From assembly GCA_020629595.1 (NCBI GenBank), contig JAHDDA010000042.1:1-7899 (forward strand): 7,899 nt of DNA, given 5' to 3'. Source of the stretch: Chitinophagales bacterium. GTDB taxonomy: Bacteria > Bacteroidota > Bacteroidia > Chitinophagales > UBA2359. Shown one piece after another: positions 1 through 6,123 of this stretch. The notes beneath the pieces were generated by a model, which made no database searches, had not been told where the DNA came from, and saw nothing but the letters and a program-made list of their open reading frames with translations. A program made the translations under genes and the position numbers. Numbering within the stretch: position 1 is the first letter of the stretch; every line of letters starts with the position of its first letter.

Positions 1-17
1 TAGCTCGAATATCGAAC

Positions 18-25
18 TATTTTTG
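18..25 (+). promoter_or_regulatory. Possible Bacteroidota -7 promoter element (TAnnTTTG)
   Basis: TATTTTTG matches the primary sigma-factor -7 consensus of Bacteroidota on the plus strand and would place transcription start close to position 30, where the left arm of the inverted repeat begins. The matching -33 TTG element would lie at or beyond the left window edge, so only half of the promoter can be judged. An 8-mer with six fixed positions is expected by chance fairly often in DNA this AT-rich. Confidence 0.25.
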
Positions 26-29
26 TATA

Positions 30-110
30 TTGTTAATTGATGCGTTTAACCTGCCGAATCTTCAACATTTATAAACTTTGTATTAAAAAGTGCGAAAAGT
101 CAATTAACAA
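30..110. repeat. 11-bp perfect inverted repeat with 59-nt spacer, in the non-coding tail beyond the MATE gene
   Basis: The left arm at 30-40 (TTGTTAATTGA) is the exact reverse complement of the right arm at 100-110 (TCAATTAACAA). The 59 nt between them contain a weaker 5-bp stem (75-79 with 87-91). On the plus strand the left arm is preceded at 18-25 by TATTTTTG, a perfect match to the Bacteroidota -7 consensus TAnnTTTG. The right arm is followed closely by a TCTTTTT run at 112-118. The repeat could close the ends of a short plus-strand transcript, act as a weak terminator region for the minus-strand MATE gene, or be chance in AT-rich DNA. No coding sequence is evident in 1-129. Confidence 0.55.
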
Positions 111-129
111 GTCTTTTTACCAACCCCAT

Positions 130-1461
130 TCACAAACTCTGCTTTTTCCAACTACCTTTTTTCAAATAAACCACCCCAAAACCAAATAAAATAGTCCAGT
201 AAATAATTTCGGAGAACCAAGCAAGGGTTAAGCCTCCATCTAAAACGTTTATAATGGTGTAAGCATACGCCAAATAAGCAACCACGCCAATAATTTCTAT
301 AATTAAAGAAATGGTGGTAGCTCCTACTCCAACTATTCCGTTAAATAAAACCGAACTACACGCACAAGTTAAAGAGATAACAAACAGCAAAGGCAACATT
401 TCTACGGTAAGATTTATAATATCAGCATCTTTGGTAAAAATACTGGCTAAGGTATTGGGCATAACAAACAATAATGAGGCTAAGGCTGTGGTAAAAACAA
501 TACTCATTAAAATAGCTCTTTTAATGCTTAAACTCGTATTTTCAAAATCTTGCTGACCAACCAAATTACTTGCCACCGAGTTTATTGATGAAGCAATTGA
601 CCAAGCAGGAATACCAATAAATTGATACAACCATTTTAACACAATAGAAACGGCTAAGGCATTTTCGCCCATATTTTCTATAAAAGTAAAAAACACAAAC
701 CAGCCACCCAGCCCTACTAAAAACTGAATTACCAATGGAGCAGAAAGATTAACCATTCTAATTATTAAATCTTTTCTTATTCCTTTGAAAGTAAATACGT
801 GAAACTTTTTTCGTAAAGGGTCTTGTAATAAATACAGCAAGCCAAACAAACCCGAAGCACCTTCGGCTATGGTAGAGGCTAATCCTGCACCACCAATACC
901 CATTTTTGGCAAGCCAAATGCACCAAAAATTAACCCATAATTCAAGAAAATATTGAAAAACGCCATTACACAAGTGGTGTAAACTATAATTTTTGTTTTA
1001 CCTATTCCTGCATAAAAAGCTAATAAAGAAAACGCCCAAACGCTAAAAAATATACCATAAGATCTATAATCGAGGTAAATTAAACCCGCTTCTAAAATTT
1101 CGGGTGTTTGTATAAATAAAGATAAAATATAAGGTGCAGAAGTGTATAAAATAATAAAAATGACCAATGCCATTAGCATTTCTACAATAATAAGATGATC
1201 GGTAACTAAGCCAACTTTTTGTGGTTCGTTTTCTCCAGCTCTTCGTGCAATTAATATTTGCCCTCCACGTGAAAGCCCATAACCCAACATCATAAGCACC
1301 AAGTAAAACATACTTGAAATACCACAGGCATTAAACTCAACTACGCCCACTCTACCCAAAAAAATGGTATCGGTAAACCCAATGATGTTTTGTACCAACT
1401 GAAATAACATAATAGGGGCAGCAATTTTTAATATACTATTGTAAGAAGCATTTAATTGCAT
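130..1461 (-). CDS. MATE family efflux transporter (multidrug/Na+ or H+ antiporter)
   Basis: The product is a 443-residue inner-membrane protein of the multidrug and toxic compound extrusion family, which exports cationic drugs or metabolites in exchange for Na+ or H+. Length and layout are normal for the family, with about twelve hydrophobic segments in two halves. The N-terminal signature is visible: a proline in helix 1 (residue 16), then TDTIFLGRVG at 30-39, whose Asp31 corresponds to the conserved helix-1 acidic residue of NorM-type proteins. The loop before the second half carries the family pattern N-x-x-L...G-x-P-x-x-GIGGAG (170-193). The second half restarts with PLVIQF (242-247), and VASNLVGQ (296-303) resembles the conserved GN-x-x-G-x motif. 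The start is the ATG at 1461. The gene stands alone on its strand and diverges from the next gene. The substrate cannot be inferred. Confidence 0.93.
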   Translation of the reverse strand: MQLNASYNSILKIAAPIMLFQLVQNIIGFTDTIFLGRVGVVEFNACGISSMFYLVLMMLGYGLSRGGQILIARRAGENEPQKVGLVTDHLIIVEMLMALVIFIILYTSAPYILSLFIQTPEILEAGLIYLDYRSYGIFFSVWAFSLLAFYAGIGKTKIIVYTTCVMAFFNIFLNYGLIFGAFGLPKMGIGGAGLASTIAEGASGLFGLLYLLQDPLRKKFHVFTFKGIRKDLIIRMVNLSAPLVIQFLVGLGGWFVFFTFIENMGENALAVSIVLKWLYQFIGIPAWSIASSINSVASNLVGQQDFENTSLSIKRAILMSIVFTTALASLLFVMPNTLASIFTKDADIINLTVEMLPLLFVISLTCACSSVLFNGIVGVGATTISLIIEIIGVVAYLAYAYTIINVLDGGLTLAWFSEIIYWTILFGFGVVYLKKGSWKKQSL

Positions 1462-1494
1462 ATAATAATAGTGCGTTTCTTAAGATTAAGCGTG

Positions 1495-1525
1495 CAAATA
1501 TCTGCTATATTACACGAACCTACAA
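1495..1525 (-). promoter_or_regulatory. Candidate promoter for the MATE gene
   Basis: Read on the minus strand, TTG (1525-1523) is followed after 20 nt by GATATTTG (1502-1495). This resembles the Bacteroidota TTG-N(17-23)-TAnnTTTG pattern with one mismatch at the first base of the -7 box. It would give a leader of roughly 25-30 nt before the ATG at 1461. The spacing is good but the match is imperfect, so this is a candidate only. Confidence 0.3.
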
Positions 1526-1609
1526 TTGATATTTAACAACAATAGTTCAATAATTTATGAACATTGTGCGTTAATCCATTACTTTTTTGAAAAAAATTGA
1601 AGCCTTTGA

Positions 1610-1626
1610 TTAGTTTTAAAAACTAA
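1610..1626. repeat. 17-bp palindrome (8-bp arms) upstream of the rightward gene pair
   Basis: TTAGTTTT and AAAACTAA at 1610-1617 and 1619-1626 are exact reverse complements around a single central A. The site lies 41 bp before the start codon at 1668, inside the 206-bp divergent intergenic region. This is a reasonable place for an operator, but no regulator is encoded nearby and no second copy was noticed. The rest of the intergenic region shows no convincing promoter for the rightward genes: the best -7-like string, TATTATTG at 1634-1641, has one mismatch and its nearest upstream TTTG is 25 nt away, longer than usual. Confidence 0.4.
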
Positions 1627-1667
1627 AATTCCTTATTATTGCATAGTAGTCTTAAAGATTTTTTATT

Positions 1668-2243
1668 ATGATGCAAGCATTGAGAATAATACTATCTATT
1701 GCTTTAATTGCTTTAGTGGGTTGGTTAGGTTATCAATTATACAAAACTATTGAAGAACCTATAGTTTTTGAACAAGAAAAATCCATTAGAGATGAAGCAG
1801 CTATTGGCAAATTAAAATTGATTAGACAATTACAATTGGCATACAAAGCTGAAAATGATACTTTTGCTGATACTTTCGAAAATTTAGTAAAATTTGGGAA
1901 ACTTGGTAACCTAACGGTAGAAAAAATTATTGGAGATCCCAATGATTCTACCGTAGTTTCTAAAACAATAATTGATACTATTGCCGTTCGTGATTCAATA
2001 TTGAGTAAAACACCAATTAATATCAACGAAATTTCAATTGTACCATTTAGCAAAGAAAAATTCTCTATTCAGGCTGGAATGATTGAAAAAAATGATTTAC
2101 AGATACCTGCTTTTGAGGTTTCAGCACCCTACAAAGTTTTGTATAATGGCTTAATAAAAAAATATTATGCCGAAAAACTAAATGAAAATATACGTGTAGG
2201 AAGTATGCAAGACGGAACAACAGCGGGAAGTTGGGGTAGTTAA
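1668..2243 (+). CDS. Conserved Bacteroidota single-pass membrane protein of unknown function
   Basis: The product is a 191-residue protein with one N-terminal membrane helix (about residues 5-25) and a soluble remainder, probably outside the cytoplasm. After a charged stretch (EQEKSIRDE, 35-43), residues 46-80 form a probable amphipathic helix ending in AYKAENDTFADTFENLVKFG (58-77). A membrane helix, a long helix and then a Y-x-x-E-N-x-x-F-A-x-x-F-x-x-L turn loosely recall pseudopilins, but no prepilin-peptidase site (G|F-x-x-x-E) is present. A GDPNDS turn follows at 89-94, and the tail is glycine-rich (GTTAGSWGS). I recognise the overall pattern as a recurring uncharacterised Bacteroidota family found beside DUF3822 genes; no biochemical role is known to me. 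Two ATG codons are adjacent (1668, 1671) and either could be used. The next gene follows after 26 bp on the same strand. Confidence 0.85.
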   Translation: MMQALRIILSIALIALVGWLGYQLYKTIEEPIVFEQEKSIRDEAAIGKLKLIRQLQLAYKAENDTFADTFENLVKFGKLGNLTVEKIIGDPNDSTVVSKTIIDTIAVRDSILSKTPININEISIVPFSKEKFSIQAGMIEKNDLQIPAFEVSAPYKVLYNGLIKKYYAEKLNENIRVGSMQDGTTAGSWGS

Positions 2244-2269
2244 TCATTTGTTTTACTAATTGATAAATT

Positions 2270-3142
2270 ATGTCTTTTTCCTTTTCAAGATTTAATACCC
2301 AAGAAAGTTTAATTTCTGAAAATTTAGATGAAAGCACTTTGAGTAATTCTACACTCAAGGTGCTTTTTAATTCTGAGTGTTTCGCTTATTGTGTGGTAAA
2401 CCCACAAAATGAGGTTTTAGCTATCTGCGATTTTAAAATAAAACCCACTGCAACGCCTTCTACATTTGAATTTGAGGATATTGCTAATTTTTTTAGATCA
2501 GAAGAATTACTAAAAAAAACATACAGTAACACTATTATTGCTTACCAAAATAATTACCATTGTATTGTTAACGATATTTTAAATAACGAAAATAGTGCTA
2601 CTAATAATTTGAAATTATGCGTTCCTGACTTAATTAACAACGAGCCATATACTGTTAAATCGGTTAATTTTTTAAAAAACCATAGCTTACTTTATTCCCA
2701 ACCTTTAGCACTCGAAAAAGTAATAAATAAGACCTTTAAAAATGAGGTACATTTAACAAACTCTTTCGCTAATTTTTCAAAACAAATTTTAAATGAAGCT
2801 ACTATTTTTTCTGCACGAAAAATGTTTCTAAACTTTTATGCTAACAAATGTGAAGTTTTAGTTTTAGACGGAGCAAGTTTATTGCACGCTAATACCTATA
2901 TGCTTCATAATGAAAAAGATTTCTTATTTAATGTTTTTAGCATAGGAAAACTTACAAATTTTGATTTTGAAAATGAAGATCTATTTTTTACTGGAAACTT
3001 TAAAAACGAAGAAGTAAATTATTTTTCTGCTTTAGAAACTTACAGTAATAGAAGGGTAAAAATGAGTTGCCCAAGGAAATACATACTTCCACAAGAAATT
3101 AGAGGAACTTACAGTCCGTATTACAATTTAATTTGCTTGTAA
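2270..3142 (+). CDS. DUF3822 family protein
   Basis: This is a 290-residue, soluble, probably cytoplasmic protein with no signal peptide or membrane helix. The assignment rests on the C-terminal half. CEVLVLDGASLLHANTYML (194-212), then KDFLFNVF (216-223), DLFFTGNF (237-244), YFSALETY (251-258) and an ending in YYNLICL (284-290) follow the order of elements I associate with DUF3822. The N-terminal half has a similar beta-hairpin pattern (LKVLFNSECFAYCVVNPQNE, 29-48). Two such repeats suggest a duplicated, actin/Hsp70-like fold; that is inference. The function is unknown. In other Bacteroidota the family often sits near the small membrane protein encoded just upstream, and I recall rsmD commonly nearby, but rsmD is not in this window. 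The ATG at 2270 is the first in frame. The 3' end overlaps the converging gene by 15 bp. Confidence 0.78.
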   Translation: MSFSFSRFNTQESLISENLDESTLSNSTLKVLFNSECFAYCVVNPQNEVLAICDFKIKPTATPSTFEFEDIANFFRSEELLKKTYSNTIIAYQNNYHCIVNDILNNENSATNNLKLCVPDLINNEPYTVKSVNFLKNHSLLYSQPLALEKVINKTFKNEVHLTNSFANFSKQILNEATIFSARKMFLNFYANKCEVLVLDGASLLHANTYMLHNEKDFLFNVFSIGKLTNFDFENEDLFFTGNFKNEEVNYFSALETYSNRRVKMSCPRKYILPQEIRGTYSPYYNLICL

Positions 3143-4204
3143 CTTATAAGAAAACCCTTTTTTTAGAGAAGGATTAGTATTTATACTAAATTTACAATTG
3201 ATAATTTCGTTATTTTCTATGCAATTTTCTCCAAGTAAATTAAAATTTGAGGTATAATACTGACTAAATTTGAGGTTTTCTAAATCTATAATTGGCGAAA
3301 AAACAATTTTGTTTATGGTGCAGCTTGTAGGAAAATAACAATTTTTCTTTACTAACTTTTCAGCTTCAGATTTGATTAACGAAATTTCTCTTTTAATTTC
3401 AATGTCTAAAATTTCTTTCCTTTTTAATTCGCTATTATCAATTATTCTTTCGGCTATATTAAATATTGAATCATTTACAGGAAATTTCTCTTTAAGACCT
3501 ATAAGCTCATTTTCAAAAATATTATACTTTGAAATTTTAGGAAAGTTTGTTTTATAGTAGCTCGTAATCTTTTCATTCAAATAAAAAGTATTCAAATGGA
3601 AGTTAATTTTTTCACTAAAAGGGGAAACAAATGCTTCTGTTATAAATGAAAGTATTAAATCTATTTCTGCTTGTGTTTTAATTTTTTTGGATGCTACAAC
3701 ATTTAAGAAAACAGCCAACTCATCGCTTTTATTAATACACTGTTTTTTGTAGGCACTAAAGCCCAATGCAATTTCTTTCAGTTTTAATCCTGCAACTGTA
3801 TTTGGATATTGGGTATAGGCAGTATAAATATTGTTTTCAATGTAGTTTAGCTTATTCAGGTAATCATTAAAGTCGAAACCAATTTCATCTAAGTCTTGCA
3901 TTTCTTTTTCAACTATAAAAAAATAACTATTTGCCCAAAAATTATCCAATTTCTTTCTGAGTAAACTTAGAGTATCTCGTGAAAAACTGGCTTTTTGTAA
4001 TTGTTCTTCTAAGCGTGTTAGTTTTTTAAAATCTAAAATTATTGAGTCGGAAAGACATATAAAAGTTTTTAAGCTATCTTGAAGTGCAGAAAAATGAGTT
4101 GTATCATTTGGTTTTTCAATACTAATGGTTTCTTCTTTATTGTTGTTACCACAAGTAAAAAAAAACAGACAAACTATAAAAATGTAAAAGCCTTGAAACT
4201 TCAT
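3128..4204 (-). CDS. Hypothetical probable lipoprotein, last gene of the chaperone operon
   Basis: I do not recognise this 358-residue protein. The N-terminus (MKFQGFYIFIVCLFFFTCGNN) is a short basic start, a hydrophobic core and a cysteine at residue 18 followed by a polar Asn/Lys/Glu stretch. This looks like a lipoprotein signal, though Thr at -1 is an imperfect lipobox. Residues 40-285 are mostly charged amphipathic helices, possibly helical-repeat or coiled-coil in part. The last 75 residues look more beta-rich and carry four cysteines (289, 295, 328, 337) that could form disulfides in the periplasm. No enzyme motif is visible. Its ATG directly follows the ogt stop codon (TAA at 4205-4207), implying coupled translation and probable cotranscription with the genes upstream. 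Its stop lies inside the end of the converging DUF3822 gene. Composition matches its neighbours, so transfer is not suggested. Confidence 0.8.
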   Translation of the reverse strand: MKFQGFYIFIVCLFFFTCGNNNKEETISIEKPNDTTHFSALQDSLKTFICLSDSIILDFKKLTRLEEQLQKASFSRDTLSLLRKKLDNFWANSYFFIVEKEMQDLDEIGFDFNDYLNKLNYIENNIYTAYTQYPNTVAGLKLKEIALGFSAYKKQCINKSDELAVFLNVVASKKIKTQAEIDLILSFITEAFVSPFSEKINFHLNTFYLNEKITSYYKTNFPKISKYNIFENELIGLKEKFPVNDSIFNIAERIIDNSELKRKEILDIEIKREISLIKSEAEKLVKKNCYFPTSCTINKIVFSPIIDLENLKFSQYYTSNFNLLGENCIENNEIINCKFSINTNPSLKKGFSYKLQAN

Positions 4205-4741
4205 TTAAAACAAGCCTAATTGTTCATTCTTTGAGATGGCATTTTCTAGTTGAAGTAATCTTTTTTTGGCGGTTAATCCTCCTGCATAGCCAACTAATTC
4301 TCCATTGCTACCAATAATTCTATGGCAAGGCACTAATATTGAAATTGCATTTGCTCCATTAGCGGTAGCTACGGCTCTTATAGCTTTAATATTGCCTAAA
4401 CTTTTGGCAAGTTCTGCATAAGATTGTGTTTTTCCGTATTCAATTTTTAAAAGTGTACTCCAAACTTCTTTCTGAAATTTTGTACCAACAAATAATAAGG
4501 GAACAGAAAATTTTTGTAGCTTTTGATTAAAGTACAAACTTAATTCCGAAATTGTAAAGTCAATTACTTCATCTTTTTCAACTTCTTCCCAATTGGCACT
4601 TAATCCTTGGGCAATTCTATTATCAATAGATTTCCTCATTTTTCGGTAACGCCAATCGCAAAGACACAATTTATTGTTAAAACTGGCAATTTTTAGCTCA
4701 CCAACAGTAGTTTTGTAATATTTAAAATTTATCGTTCCCAT
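4205..4741 (-). CDS. ogt: Methylated-DNA--[protein]-cysteine S-methyltransferase (O6-alkylguanine repair)
   Basis: This suicide repair protein moves the alkyl group from O6-methylguanine (and O4-methylthymine) in DNA to its own cysteine, in the cytoplasm. The key residues are clear, numbered from the upstream ATG at 4759: active-site PCHRI with Cys145 and His146, arginine finger Arg128 in IRAV, hinge Asn137, Tyr114 in the recognition helix region, GYAGGL at 157-162, and Glu172 in the LLQLE helix. These positions coincide with human MGMT numbering. The N-terminal domain has the WRYRKMRKSID segment common in Bacteroidota homologues; no Ada-type zinc or AraC domain is present. Two in-frame ATGs exist. 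I prefer 4741 (178 aa, beginning MGTINF) because the shared domain starts there; 4759 (184 aa) is possible. Either start lies inside the end of surA (13- or 31-bp overlap), so translation is probably coupled. Confidence 0.95.
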   Translation of the reverse strand: MGTINFKYYKTTVGELKIASFNNKLCLCDWRYRKMRKSIDNRIAQGLSANWEEVEKDEVIDFTISELSLYFNQKLQKFSVPLLFVGTKFQKEVWSTLLKIEYGKTQSYAELAKSLGNIKAIRAVATANGANAISILVPCHRIIGSNGELVGYAGGLTAKKRLLQLENAISKNEQLGLF

Positions 4742-6069
4742 TTTTCCATTACAGGACATTCTAAATAGCTTGTATTGGGTAATTTAACAAAAGTTCTTTT
4801 GATTCGGCTGTAAACCCACTTATTTATAGCTTCATTTTGTTTGCTTACCAACGCATAATTTACCAGCTTTCCGTAATCATCTTTTAAATTGGCTTGGTGC
4901 GGAGGCGTTTTACTTACTAATTGTACAATTCTGTAAGCGGTAGTTCCGTCAGGAAATCGTTGAATTACTGGCTCGGTTACTTCGCCCTCACCGTTTAAAC
5001 TTTCAATAGCAAAATAAACGTCTGGTTCTAACTCGTCTGTTTGGAAATAGGTAGAACCCGAATTAGGGTTTTGAATCATTCCGTTTATAGATTTAGATTG
5101 TTCATCTTCAGAAAATTCTGCAACGGCATCTTTAAAGTTCAGTTCTTCGTTAACAATAGCAATTCTTATACTATCTAATTGTGATTGAACTAAAGTTTCA
5201 TCGGCAGTTGTAATTTGGGGTTTTATTAAAATATGACGTGTATGAATACGGTTTCCTCTACGTTCTAAAAGTTGAATTATATGAAATCCAAACTGAGACT
5301 CTACCAATTCAGAAACTTCATTTTTTTCTAATTTAAAAGCTACGGCTTCGTATTCTTTTACCAAATCGCCTCTATTCATAAAACCTAAATCTCCTCCTTG
5401 TTTTCCCGATCCCGGATCATCTGAATAAGTTGTAGCAAGAGTTGCAAAATCTTCGCCTCCTTCTACTATTCTTTTTCTTAAATCTTCGGCTCTTGCAATT
5501 GCTTTATTTCTTTCTTTTTCATTTACCTTAGGTTTTATTAAAATTTGTGATAATTGCACTTCCGAATTGAAATAAGGTAAGCTATCTTGTGGAATAGCAT
5601 TAAAATATTCTTTTACTTCTGCCGGTGTAACTTTTACATTAGCAATGATTTCACTTTGTTTTCTTTGAGCTAGCAGTTGGTCGTATAAATCTTCTCTAAA
5701 ATCTTCTTTAAATTCTAAAACCGATTTTTTAAAGTATTCCTCAAATGCTTCTTCTGAACCTAATAAACTTACATAGTATCGAAATCTGTTATCTAGCTCC
5801 GCTTCAACTTCAGCTTCGGAAACGACAACACTATCAAGTCTTGCGTGGGTAAGTAAAAGTTTTTCAAGCATTAACTCATCCAAAATTTGACATTTGGTTT
5901 CATTACCTTCTGGTGCACCTTGCGAAATGTATTGCCCGTAATTGACTTCAATGTCAGAATGTAAAACTACTTCCTCTCCAACTATGGCAACAATTTTGTC
6001 AACCAATAAATCTTGTTGTGCAAAAATGTTAATGCTCAAAAAGATTAAAAATATATTAAAAAATTTCAT
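4729..6069 (-). CDS. surA: SurA-like periplasmic peptidyl-prolyl cis-trans isomerase/chaperone
   Basis: This is an exported folding helper that binds unfolded outer-membrane or secreted proteins and can isomerise Xaa-Pro bonds. From the ATG at 6069 it has 446 residues. A signal peptide (1-17, cleavage likely after NIFA) precedes a SurA-type N-terminal chaperone domain (about 20-165, with VDKIVAIVGEEVVLHSDIE at 23-41). Parvulin domain 1 covers about 171-272 (SQILIKP, DPGSGKQGGDLGF, FGFHIIQLLE). Parvulin domain 2 covers about 275-386 (HTRHILIKP), and a C-terminal helix packs at the end. Domain 1 has an intact core but Gln at the usual His position; domain 2 keeps that His (279) but its core is degenerate. 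Starts upstream of 6069 lack an ATG and would bury the signal peptide. The gene lies 54 bp after the SurA-N-like lipoprotein gene and overlaps ogt. SurA is used here for the family, not strict orthology with E. coli. Confidence 0.94.
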   Translation of the reverse strand: MKFFNIFLIFLSINIFAQQDLLVDKIVAIVGEEVVLHSDIEVNYGQYISQGAPEGNETKCQILDELMLEKLLLTHARLDSVVVSEAEVEAELDNRFRYYVSLLGSEEAFEEYFKKSVLEFKEDFREDLYDQLLAQRKQSEIIANVKVTPAEVKEYFNAIPQDSLPYFNSEVQLSQILIKPKVNEKERNKAIARAEDLRKRIVEGGEDFATLATTYSDDPGSGKQGGDLGFMNRGDLVKEYEAVAFKLEKNEVSELVESQFGFHIIQLLERRGNRIHTRHILIKPQITTADETLVQSQLDSIRIAIVNEELNFKDAVAEFSEDEQSKSINGMIQNPNSGSTYFQTDELEPDVYFAIESLNGEGEVTEPVIQRFPDGTTAYRIVQLVSKTPPHQANLKDDYGKLVNYALVSKQNEAINKWVYSRIKRTFVKLPNTSYLECPVMEKWER

Positions 6070-6083
6070 ATTTATTTTCTGTG

Positions 6084-6097
6084 TATTTTTAAAAATA
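6084..6097. repeat. 14-bp perfect palindrome in the surA leader
   Basis: TATTTTTAAAAATA is its own reverse complement and sits 15 nt before the surA ATG, in the only substantial gap of the minus-strand operon (6070-6123). It consists only of A and T, so a stem would be weak and the match may be compositional. No good internal promoter is visible in the gap. Confidence 0.3.
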
Positions 6098-6123
6098 TCC
6101 TTAAAATTCAAAATGTGTAAACC

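Noticed and set aside
2..18. Hairpin with TCGA arms followed by ATTTTT at the left edge, possible terminator
   Set aside because: On the plus strand the stem is broken by a C-A mismatch and is only 4 bp inside it; on the minus strand any U-tract would lie outside the window.
311..973. Open frames opposite or out of frame with the MATE gene
   Set aside because: They are low-complexity shadows of a well-supported membrane protein gene with no recognisable domain.
1605..1641. Promoter for the rightward gene pair (TTTG at 1605-1608, TATTATTG at 1634-1641)
   Set aside because: The 25-nt spacer is too long and the -7 box has a mismatch.
1733..2358. Minus-strand open frames opposite the membrane protein gene and the start of the DUF3822 gene
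   Set aside because: They lie antisense to two conserved genes, have no family resemblance, and look like by-products of AT-rich codon use.
3143..3164. Possible intrinsic terminator after the DUF3822 gene (CTTATAAG, then an A-rich arm and seven T)
   Set aside because: The only stem is A/U with one G-U pair, and the sequence codes for the end of the converging lipoprotein; no GC-rich hairpin exists.
6070..6111. Longer SurA-like protein starting at a TTG (6111)
   Set aside because: It would add 14 residues before MKFFNIF and place a charged stretch ahead of a good signal peptide; the ATG at 6069 is the natural start.
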